Below the pieces are notes generated by a model. The model was not told the origin of the DNA. It worked only from the letters and a program-made list of their open reading frames with translations, and did not search any database. A stretch of 64,000 nt of DNA, taken from NCBI RefSeq assembly GCF_000165425.1, contig NW_001799200.1, forward strand, positions 186,178 to 250,177. Direction: 5' to 3'. This stretch comes from Paramecium tetraurelia (Eukaryota; Ciliophora; Oligohymenophorea; Peniculida; Parameciidae). The position numbers and the translations under genes are program-made. Below, one piece after another: positions 27,344-37,981 of this stretch; position 1 is the first letter of the stretch; every line of letters starts with the position of its first letter.

Positions 27344-29607
27344 AAATGAGTGTTCATAGGAAAATTTTGGAGAAGAATGGTAGATTGGATTTTCTGCAAT
27401 AACAATAGCAATAATATCCACATCCATAGGTTTAGGAGCTTAAATAATAAATAGAAAAATAGGATTTTGAGGTTCTCATAAATTTAGAGTCATATCAACA
27501 ATATAATGCAATTAATAACATAAGGGTTACATCCAGAGTGTTTCCAAGAACTAAATAACTGTATATGGAAGTCAAAATTCCATTTGCAGTGATTATTTAA
27601 CCCTATGGCTTAACTATATAATAAGGATTCCCTACTGTAATTTATGGGAGCAATCAGATTTTGAGATGCCAGAATTGTAAACCTTACATCAATCTTTTTA
27701 TGGAGCATATGAAGGATGAAGATTATTTGAGATGTAACATTTGCACATCTATAATTAAAATACCAACAAACTTCATTAGATAGGAGTCCTGATTTGACTA
27801 CTAGATCCTATGACATCAGAGCAGGATAAGAGTATTAGATGAGACCACCAATGGCGCCAGCTTACTTTTTTATGATTGACATGTCGCAAAAGAGTCAAGA
27901 ATTATTAGGAATTATGGGGTAGATCATCAAGGATATGATTGTGGAAGATAAATTGAATCAAAGAACATTGCTTGGATTCATTATGTTCAATACTTGTATA
28001 CATTCGTACAATTTCAATTCTAAAATTAAATAAGTATAAATGTATGTGTTAACAGATGACAACGAAATGCCAACTCCTGATGATTATTTGTTTAATTTGT
28101 AAGATTCTAAAGATATTATTGTGGCCTTTCTGAATCAATTGGATAGTTTATTTCCTAAACAAAATTAAAGAGTACTTAGTTCATTTCAGCATTTAATTTT
28201 GCTTTTAAAATTATGTAAGACAAAGGAGGCAAATTGATCATTTTGACCTCCTCTCCAATTAAAGAGTTGAATCTAACTGATAATTCTAAATCATCTTAGA
28301 ATCGCTTTTTAACAATAAACAATGTATTAAAGTAAATCACTGGAAAAATGCATTTGAACTGCATATGTTCTTCAATCTTTGTTTTACCTTGTGGATTCAA
28401 TAATGTTGTGACTCTAAATTAATTAGTCAAATTCTTGAATGGCGACATCTTTTTTTATGATGATACCGCTATTTGCAGTAATTATTATATTAAGGTAAGC
28501 TCAAAGGTTTTATTCCGATTTAATTTCAGTTTTGGAGAGAGATTATACTTGGGAATCAGTCTTCGGAATTCGAATATCAATTGGATGGAAAGTTAATTTA
28601 TAGAATAGTCAAAAGGTAATAATTTATGAATTAGAAATGAATCAACCTAGAGCTCCTTAAGATAATTTATATCTATAAGCCGCTTTACTATATGCTTCAA
28701 CCCAAGGGGGGAGAAGAATACATATTCATAATTTTTGTATTCCTACAGTGATTTCTTGAGGGCTATCTATTCTCAAATCGATTAATCATGTTTAGAAATC
28801 TCATTGTACATAAGATTGCCCTGTCTCAATTAAATAGTGCCAAAGAGATCAAAGACTGTATTCAAACCAATGATTTCTTAATAGCTAAAACCAGATCCAT
28901 AACTAATAATTCTAAGATTTTCAAGGAACCCCTTGATTCTTTAACTTTTATATGTTAGGAATCATGAAATCCTCAATTATGCCTATGATCAACAGTTAGC
29001 CCTAACAGATTATATGATTTCCTTCAGATCAATTATCCAATATACAGATGTGGATGAATTGATTACATACATACATAGGTAGTCAGATATTTAATCTATG
29101 ATACCACAGTTATACAACATTTCTATCTTACAAGAACAAGATTACTTTTAGGATGAAAATGGGTATTTCACATATCCATAACCGATTTCCTTAGTTTTGG
29201 AGGAGGTTTCGAATGGAGGATTACTACTGATGGATTGCGGTTATTATTTGATATTGTTTATATGCAAAAGTATTGAATCTTTAATAATTAGGTTGCATGA
29301 TGAAAGTCAAATTGGCGACATATTTGGGAAATAGTACTATAGTCTCAATCTAGTAGAGGATAATCTTTATTTCAATTCTAAAAACCCCATAAATGATAAA
29401 CTACATTATCTAATTACAGAATTGAGAAAGTAAACATTCAATGTTATTATGTTTAGCAACAAGTATAGTAAATATGCCTCATTGTATATAGTGAAATAAG
29501 GATGTAAGAGTTATTGGGAGGAGGTTTTCTTTCAAAACTTAATTTACGATGATTTTAATAAGAATTATAGAATGGATTATAATCAATTTGTAAAATATAT
29601 TGGTTGA
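27344..29607 (+). pseudogene. decayed Sec24 (COPII coat cargo adaptor) gene
   Basis: Starting with ATG at 27344, the frame encodes a Gln-rich N-terminus and then the Sec23/24 zinc finger (LRCQNCKPYIN..., then LRCNICTS, about 27650-27770). A trunk follows with the family's MRPP.APAYFFMIDMS block, KIMQDKGGKLIILTSSP and GDIFFYDD, then a beta-sandwich piece with QAALLYAST.GGRRIHIH, and a C-terminal gelsolin-like part (GGLLLMDCGYY) to TGA 29605-29607. These blocks lie in the right order but in different frames. Breaks fall near 27785 (one base too many), 28183 (an apparent 5-base duplication ttca/tttca), 28535, 28757, 28800 and 28930-28990. No Paramecium-type intron repairs them. The last 600 bp are open. 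Intact Sec24 selects cargo at ER exit sites. Because neighbours are intact, true decay of a duplicate is more likely than poor sequence. Confidence 0.85.
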
Positions 29608-29641
29608 TATTATTAATATTTATATATAATAATAATATACA

Positions 29642-32600
29642 ATGAAGAAAAATAGATTCCAGCAACAAAAGGAGGAGCAGAAGAAACAAAATTATTTTGA
29701 CGAAGAGGAAGATATTGATTTAGAAGATGATGGTCTATTTGGGAAAGAAGTATTAACAGCATGTAATCACTAATCATTTATTATCAGCCAAACCCTATGA
29801 AGAGTACTTCTAAAAGTTTAATGAGTTATACAACAATCACATCGTTAAGTTCTCAGCATTTGAAGAGGATTATCAAATCCCATTGACTTCGCCTGATTAT
29901 GAAAACATCATTCAGAGTCATTTCATGGTTTACGAAAAGAACATGGGATTGTTTGATTTCATGAAGTCAGATAACAAAGTATTTGATAAGATTAGTGCAT
30001 CCTTTGTCTTCATCGATAATTAAATTAGATAAATAGAAGATCAAGTACATCAACAACTATTATTCTATAGTTCTATAAATTCCTTGATAAACTGACTATT
30101 TATGGAGAGTTGGCCGATCTTCATTTGGAAGAAGAGAGAAAATTGACTGATGGTGAGGCTGAAATCATGATATGTAGAATGCTTGGCTAATTCAAGTAAA
30201 TATATGACATTATTAAAAAACTCATCAATTACATCACCCATTTGGTCAATCAATTGAATTTACTTTACAATAAAAAGGATCCTATTTCTAAAATCATTAA
30301 AATCTTTAACTTAAAATTTTCCATTAGATACAATAGGAAGAGCATTGCAACTGCTTTTACATCTTAGACAATGTTGTAGAATAGAATGATTATCTTATAA
30401 GAACATTGGAATTATTGTAAGAGAATGATAAAAATTGTGAAACCAGATCCCACTAAATTTAATTCTAATGCCTAAAATGTTAGACAATTAGAAAAAATTA
30501 TGATAAGATTAGACAAGACTGTACTATCTGGTTCTTGTCTCTAATCAGTTTTAGCACAAAATTGGGATTAAAATGTGCATGAAAAAACAGGAAAAGAGAA
30601 AAATGCCAATATTCCTGCCATCAAAAACAATAAAGAATTCTACAATGTTCTCAATACATACCTCAAAGAAAGATATGAATTATTTGATAAAACCTTAGGA
30701 ACTGCTAAAGAAATGTTCGAAAGAGATTTATTATTACCAACATTTTGTGTTTATGCTTTAGTCAGATAATTATATCAAAATGATGAGAATAGAGATCTAT
30801 GGAAAAATCTTTGGTCTCTTTAAAAGAAAGTTCCAATGGTGGATGGACACTCACAAGTTCTATGTTATTTGAGTAAATTTCTTATGGAAGTTACTCCATT
30901 ATCTAAAAAGAGTTCAACTATGGATCCAAAAGATCCTATTGCCAATTTTAAGAGTTATCTATAAAGATTATCAGCCTCATTTTAAAGTTCATTAACTGCT
31001 TAATATGTTGCATTCACAACTTGGATTGTTAGAGTTGACTCATTCTCTTGTAGTTAAGCCTCTTTTAACAATATTGATAAAATTGATAGGGAAAGAGCAC
31101 AGAGATATATTGAAGAGAGAATGAATTAGAGAGTAATTTTAGTGTTGTAAGGATTGACAATAGCTTCTCAAACAAGGAATCTATTATAAGCATTGCTATT
31201 AGGACATTTTGGATTAGAAGAATAATCTTTAGATATGTCATTATCAAAGGATGTTGTTTTGGCTGTGGAGATGCTAAAAGCAATAGAGTATTATTTCGAA
31301 TAAAAATATGATGTCTTCTAGCCTGCTTTAATCTAAAATCACATCACTAAAAATGGATAGAGAATCATATAATAAGTATTAGAGAAGATGAAGGCAAATA
31401 TTAAGAGTTTTGGTACAGGAGGTGCAGAAATTTTGGGAGCATTATAAATTTTGAATTCTATTCTCAAGAGCACACTTTCGCCTTTGAAATTATAGACAAT
31501 GTATTATTTGATGGATTTCATGGTTGCAAAGGATATATTCACTAATTCAGAGAAGGAAGATTTTAGAAATATTCTTTGGAAACTTGATAAATTAATTTTA
31601 TTACCACTCTATGTCAAAAAGGTGACAGCAAGTACCTATTTTTATTGGTGTAGAGAATTGCTACCTTCATTCTTTTAATACATCTATTAAAATCCATCAT
31701 AAGCAAAAAGGTTCTAATTTTTATTGAATGCTGTTTCTGATTGTTCAATCTAATTAAAAGATTGTATGCACTTAGAAAATCCTGATGAATTATTTGATTC
31801 TTTTAGATAATATGTTGTTAAGGAGTTTTATGCTTAATATTTGTAACCCTTGGCCAGAGACATCGAGGATTATTTAAGAATTTAAGTGCATACAGTGTTG
31901 ATTGAAAAAATAACAGCTTTAAACCCATTCAAATAATAAGTGAAAGACTTGAAAAGATTACTAGATATTGATTACGTATTGATATTTGATTCAATTGTGA
32001 ATTTAAGAACTGAAATCAATCAGATACTCAATGAAACATTCTATAATATCAATGTTCTCAATATGTATGATCAAGAAACCTATGAATAAATGAGAAGTTT
32101 AGCAAATTCTAAATTTGGATTAAACTTAATAAATGTTTATTTGCCAACTTAAACAGTTGATTAAGGAAACTTCGATGTGCTCAATGTTCTCAAGAATATC
32201 CAACAATTCTTTACTAAATACACCTACAATTTATATTAGTAATAATTTGTTTAGGTATATAAGTTTATATTATCAATATAGGTAACATCGGAGAGTAAAT
32301 AAGTCTATTCAATTAGTATTCAATAAATTGCAGATTCAATTAGAACGCATGGTATTGGTATCCTGAGTACAACAGTTAATAGTGTGTATAAATTCTTACA
32401 AAAGTATAATATTATATGTGAATCATTAGAAAAATTTAAATGTTTTCACAATTTTTATTTGATGATCTAATTCAATCTCCCTTGGTCAGAGAAGACAGAT
32501 TTTTTAGGGAAAAAGAAGGATGAATTGGATGGCCAATATCCTTATGATAGAGCAGAGGCATTATACAAAGAGATCAAGAAAATGGGTACATTTGATGATG

Positions 32601-33392
32601 GAACAAATTACCTTGACAAATTCAGAACTTTAATAACACAAATAGGAAATTCATTAGCATTTGTTAGATTATTGAGATCAGCAGCTTTACATGTTAATTC
32701 AAAATGTTTAGAATACGTTCCAAGTTAATACAATCCTACTCAATTAGAATCTTTGACAAGAGAAGCTGGATTTAGTGGTAAATATATTTTTTGATATCCA
32801 ATAATAGATGCCACTGTAAGTACTGCAAAGGAGTTGGAGGAGATATTTACATTATATAAGAGTAGTTTTTCAGAGAAGATTGATTATATAAACCTGTTGT
32901 TGAAGGCATTCTCAAGTATCAATACACCAGAAAATGAACATTTGTCTCTATTTTATTTAATTGTTCCAACATTGACTCTGAATTTCATTGAAAAAATGTT
33001 AATTTCAAAAGATCAAATTGGTAAGAAGAACTCTACTACTGAAGTCTTTATTAGTGTAAATAACTATTTGTATTAATATAGGATGATGGTTTCATTTTGG
33101 GAATTCAGTTTTTCTTAACCTTATTAGATTAAAAAGGATAATTTGAATCTCTTCATTGGAGGAAAGAAATCAAAAATAAATTCAATCTTGATTTGAAATC
33201 AGCCAAGACCTTAGCCACGACAAAACCAAATTAATCATAAAGAGCAACAGATGAAGTAATTCTTATATCAAATCTTATTAGATCAATATGTAAAAAGAAT
33301 TGTCATTACGTAAATTAAATATGCAATATGATGAATTCCAAATGTTCTTCTATGCTTTCAATTCATGTAAAATTCTATTTCTAGGAGAATGA
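29642..33392 (+). CDS. WASHC4: WASH complex subunit 4 (SWIP/strumpellin-partner WASHC4) homologue
   Basis: ATG 29642; introns at 29763-29787, 30046-30071, 32778-32807, 33056-33081 and 33256-33281; TGA 33390-33392; exons sum to exactly 1206 codons. A further 27 nt in-frame candidate intron lies at 32255-32281. The length matches the human protein (1173 residues). Clear family blocks are seen in the C-terminal third: GNSLAFVRLLRSAALH, YLIVPTLTLNFIE, DDGFILGIQFFL.LLDQ..QFESLHW and the closing YDEFQMFFYAFNSCKILF. The WASH complex activates Arp2/3 on endosomes to shape membrane and sort cargo. No signal peptide or membrane span is seen. The gene follows the Sec24 relic after 34 bp and precedes IFT88 by 37 bp. 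Confidence 0.92.
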
Positions 33393-33429
33393 TTAAACAA
33401 ATTTAAATAATAATATATATATATATATA

Positions 33430-35775
33430 ATGAATTAGTCTTAATATGGAGCCTTTGGTATGAGTGGAAACAATTTCAACCAAACTGGTGGTAAACCACC
33501 TGTCAATAATTATAATTTTGAAAATGTCAGAGTAAAACAATATTATTATCAGTTTAGGCACAACAACCTGCACCAGGTGGACCATAACCATCTAGAGGGA
33601 AACCCCTGGGAACAGCTGCCAGACAACCATAGGCAGAAGCCAGACCAATGACATCTAACAGAGGAGCTAATTTTGGTTAAAAAAAGGACCCTTTCAATTC
33701 TACTCAAAATCAAATTAATTTGAATAAACCTAAACTTGAAACCAATCCTGAAGAATAGTTTAAAGGGATGGAAAAGGAAATCAATACCCTAATAGAATAG
33801 AGTGCTATCGCTAAATTGAGAGGCAATCTCTCTGAATGTCTAGAAAAGGCAAAAGAAGCATTTAATAAAGAAAAAAAATTAAGATAATCTAAAGAAGCAC
33901 AAAATTTAGCAGAATCCATCAATGCAGATCTTAGTTATTGTGCAGCCTTAACTTAAGCCTGTGCTTTACATGCTAATGGACTCCATTAAGATGCTTTAGC
34001 AAAATACCAAGAAATTATTAAATGTAAATAATACCCACAAGCAGGTAGATTGAGGGTTAATATGGGAAACATTTATTTTGAACAGAAGAAATACCCTACT
34101 GCCATAAAAATGTACAAAATGGCTTTGGATTTGATTCCTGCTACATCCAAGGAAATGAGGTTCAAAATCCAAAAAAACATAGGTCATGCGCAAGTAAGGT
34201 AGGGCAAAGAAAAAATCCTAGAGGCAATCAACACATATGAATAAATCCTCAAAAGTTCACCTGATTTTCCAACTGGGTTTAATCTTATGATTTGTTTGTA
34301 TTTTAGTGGAATTAAGAATAAAATGAAGGACTATTTCGTTACTCTATTAACCATAGAAATACCAGGAGAGAGTGAAGAAGAGAATAATGAAAATAAGGGT
34401 ACTACCATTACAGATAAATTGAGAGAGGATACAAAAGAAAGAAGAAGAGAAGCCGTTCATTATATTGTAACATCTGCTAAATTGATTGCTCCATTAATTG
34501 AAGACGATATTATTGTTGGATATGAGTGGATTTTAGAATAACTCAAGAATTCTACATTTCCTGAAGCTGAAACTGAAATTGAAATATGCAAAGCTATGGC
34601 CCATTTAAAGAAAAAGAACATTGAGAAATCTATCGAAACACTTAAAGGGCTTCGAAAAAAAGGATAAATCAATTATGGCTCGCATTGCTACAAACATCTC
34701 TTTTTTGTATTTCTTAGAGAATGATTATAAGCAGGCTGAGAAATATGCTGAAATTGCAATTACATATGATAGATACAATGCAAAGGCTTTAGTCAACAGA
34801 GGAAATTGCTTATATGTGAAAAATGAATTCTTGAGAGCCAAAGAATAATATCTAGAAGCTATAGGTGTTGAAGCAGATTGCATAGAAGCACTCTATAATT
34901 TAGCTTATGTAAATAGAAAATTGAATATGTTTGTTGAATCTCTGCAAGCATTAGACAAGTTATAAACAATTGTCTGCATCCCTGAAGTTTTGTATCAAAT
35001 GGCCACATTGTATGAGATGACTGGTAATTCAAAATAGGCCATGAAATGGTATTTAGAATTGTTAAACAAGGTTCCAAATGATCCTAATATACTAGCTAGA
35101 TTAGGTTCACTATTTGCAAGGGTAAATAAAATGATATTTATATTTGATTAGGAAGATGATGAACCCTAGGCATTGCATTATTTTTTGGAATCCTATAGAA
35201 TATTACCAACAAACATTGATACAATATCGTGGTTGGGAGTGTATTATGTGAAATAAGAAATGTATGAGAAGGCGAGCTTATATTTTGAAAGAGCAGCACA
35301 AGTGTAAACAAGAGATGAGAAATGGAAATTGATGGTTGCAAGTTGTTATAGAAGAATGGGGCATTTTCAAAAGGCATTAGGCACCTATTAGAAAATCTAT
35401 TCCGATTATCCAGATAACATTGAATGTACTTTAAGTATATAAACATCTTAGGTCTTCGATTCTTAGTGCAGCTATGTAGAGAAATGGGATTACCATATGA
35501 AGAATATGCAGGGTAATTAAGAAAATTAGAAAGAGAAATGGAAATGATAGAAGGGTATTAGGGTCAAGATATAAATTTAATCAATAATGAAGAAGAATAA
35601 ATTCGTTTGCCTTAAGGAGACGATAATCCTGTTAGTTTCACTAATAACACTAGGTATTTACAAAAAATATTATTATAGGAGAGCCAATAAACAACCACCT
35701 CCTAAAACAAATGTGAGATAAAATTTAGAAGATGAACAATTTTAAGATGGGGTGGAGGATAACTTTTTACCTTGA
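33430..35775 (+). CDS. IFT88: intraflagellar transport protein IFT88 homologue, with one frame break
   Basis: ATG 33430; introns at 33532-33557, 35122-35151, 35426-35451 and 35654-35678; TGA 35773-35775. The N-terminus is Gly/Gln/Pro-rich and includes GTAARQP and RPMTSNRG, as in IFT88. The rest is TPR helices with the family blocks NMGNIYFEQKKY, LEAIN.YE.IL, SYRILPTNIDTISWLGVYYV and WKLMVASCYRRMGHFQKAL. IFT88 is a core IFT-B subunit needed to build cilia. The exon total is one base over a multiple of three, and the shift lies in the GGG run at 34647-34649: before it the frame reads ...SIETLK, after it GFEKKDKSIMARIATN. One G too many explains everything. This is either an assembly error, a very young null copy, or less likely real recoding. 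Everything else looks intact. Confidence 0.9.
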
Positions 35776-36719
35776 TATTATGTAAAATCTAGAATATTGA
35801 TAAATCTGCTATTTTATAAAGAAATTAATTCTATGTATTTAGGAGCAATATTGGACAACTCTTGATTGTTTTCATATTGTTCGACTTTATTAGATCCTTC
35901 TAATTCTCTTCCTTCAGTTCCCATAGCAGTAACGTAGATCTGGATCATTCTCCTTGCATTTTCCTCAAACTACATAAATTAGAATCAAAGAATTTCAATA
36001 CATATATTATTTTGTGTAACCTATGCATGTTTGTTTTTAATTGCTCAAGAGCTTCAATATGGGAGGGTTTGCTTCCATCATTTTCCAATATTTAATTGAT
36101 ATGTCTTAATTTCATTTTACTCGTTTTATGGACCCTTTTTGTTGGCCAAAATAAATAAAGAATATTAAAATCTAATTATACCAAAAGTTATGAATCAAAT
36201 TCTCATAAATTCAAAGTCATTTCAAATTGAACTATCGTACCTCCAGTCCCCAATTCTGTACTTCAATCTAACCCATCAAATGTAGTTGACTACTAGAAAA
36301 CCTCCATTTTTTACTTTTCCAGCCTTTAAATCAATTAGGTCTTTCTTGCCAACATAATCTATAAGATCTAGATTTGATCTCACCTTAGAATAAAGCAGAA
36401 AATCAGAATAATTAGCTTGCTACACCTTTCAAAGATTCCACCTAAATAGGGGATGATCCACTTATATTTATTGATTTCTAACAATTATAATCTATTTAAT
36501 TCACAATGGAATAAAATTCAGTACATTATTAATCTTAAACCTTCTGGGATGAATGTACTTTAACGCAAACTCACTAAAATTCAACACAATATTTCATTTA
36601 TCATATCTTTGTTTGGGCTCTTCTTTATCATAAATTGTTATCTCTTTATCAACTTCATTGTCAAATTATTTCAACGTTAGTATTCCATGATCTATTTGTT
36701 GGATTTAATTATCTATCAT
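35776..36719 (-). pseudogene. unrecognised minus-strand gene with several frame breaks
   Basis: From a possible ATG at 36719 the minus strand gives protein-like stretches: an acidic N-terminus (MIDNQIQQIDHG...), a FALKYIHPRRFKINN piece, a DYVGKKDLIDLKAGK piece near 36330-36370, a GTGGTIVQFEMTLNL piece near 36210-36250, a helical stretch (KLRHINQILENDGSKP), and a FEENARRMIQIYVTAMGTEG segment near 35900-35975. Good introns are visible at about 36272-36297 (26 nt) and 35968-35999 (32 nt). However, the frame still has to change at several points, TGA interrupts, and no stop is reached before IFT88. I do not recognise the family. A decaying duplicate is the simplest reading. Reading TGA as tryptophan was considered and rejected. 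Confidence 0.4.
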
Positions 36720-36850
36720 AAATGGTCTTCTTTCAGAAATAACAAAAATACAGAAATGTAAAATTAGACAATGGTTCGTCATTATAATTAATTTATCGAA
36801 CTGGTATTTTTATGTATATTTCAACTAATTTTAAATTAATTGAATTTATA

Positions 36851-37981
36851 ATGTAAATATTAGTAATGTTAATAGCAGTCGTTTCTACGACTTTTGGTGT
36901 ATTTCTTATAAGTGGATTAGGAGCTTATTTAACTCGCAAGAAAATCATCAACAAGTAATTGACAAACCAACTATCATGCTTAACTGAGAATTTATTTACT
37001 CCAGCTCTAATATTTACAAGCTTTTAAAAGACTCTTACACTAGAAACCATTTATTTGTATATTCCTTGTATCATCATAACTTTACTCTGCTTAATTCTCG
37101 GATATGTTGCAGGAATACTAAGTAACAAATATTGGATCAAAGAAAAAGCCTTGAAATCTGTAATAATATTAGCCTGTGCAAATCCTCACACCACGAATTT
37201 ACAATTATAACTTTGCTATGGGTTAAGTAATTATTTTGCAAAAATAACTGGACAGCCATAAAAATAATTAGAGTAAAGACTTATTACAACTGTTATTATT
37301 TAAACTGTAGTAGTGAATTCAATAAGGTGGTCAATTGGAAAAAGTATTTTAGAATAGCATGAAAATAACTAAAGTGATCTAGAAATGACAAATTTATCAG
37401 TACCATAATCACACTAATTGACTTTGCCTTTGTCTCAGTAATAACAAACAAAACCTGAAAATGAATCTTAAAAAAAGTCATTTTGGAATCCTCCTTTGTA
37501 CGCTACTTTGGTTTCAATAGTTTTTATATGTATTCCAGGGCTTCAGGCAACTTTACTTGAAAACTAGATAATTTATAATGCAATTTTTCTACCTCTTTAA
37601 ACTATATCAAGAGCAACTTCTCCAATTATATTATTAATTCTTGGGAGTAGTCTCTATTAGATTTATTTTGAAAATTAGGAAAGAGTGGAAAAATATTCAA
37701 CAATATTATATATAGCTTTCAATCGGTTATTATTGATGCCAATAATTGGTATATTTATAGTGATCATTGTGCAAAGCCAGAAGATTATTAATGATTAATG
37801 TCAGTTGTTTATGATATTTCTAACATTTTGCACTCCGCCATCCATTAATATATTAATGTTAGCAAAATAATATCTATAATCAGCTGAGGAAATAGTGGCA
37901 GTAATTTTATTAAACAGTTATTTGATATCTATAATAACATTGCCTCTCTGGATGATTACATATATGATATTTTTTATATGA
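36851..37981 (+). CDS. auxin-efflux-carrier-like (PIN/PILS, Mem_trans) membrane transporter
   Basis: Intronless frame of exactly 377 codons, ATG 36851 to TGA 37979-37981. The product has about five hydrophobic spans in the N-terminal half, a polar Gln/Ser/Asn loop (about residues 165-215), and about five more spans to the end. Family features are an early GAYLTRKKIIN followed by L..LTENLFTPALIF, the conserved A.PHTTNL-like stretch in span 5, LLILGSSL in the second half, and FCTPPSINILMLA near the end, which matches the family's P..N pattern in span 9. The family moves small organic acids across plasma or ER membranes. The substrate in ciliates is unknown. Confidence 0.85.

Noticed and set aside
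35776-36719. TGA read as tryptophan to keep one long frame
   Set aside because: Every intact gene in the window ends in TGA and uses TGG for Trp; one of the TGA codons falls inside a perfect 26 nt intron (36272-36297).
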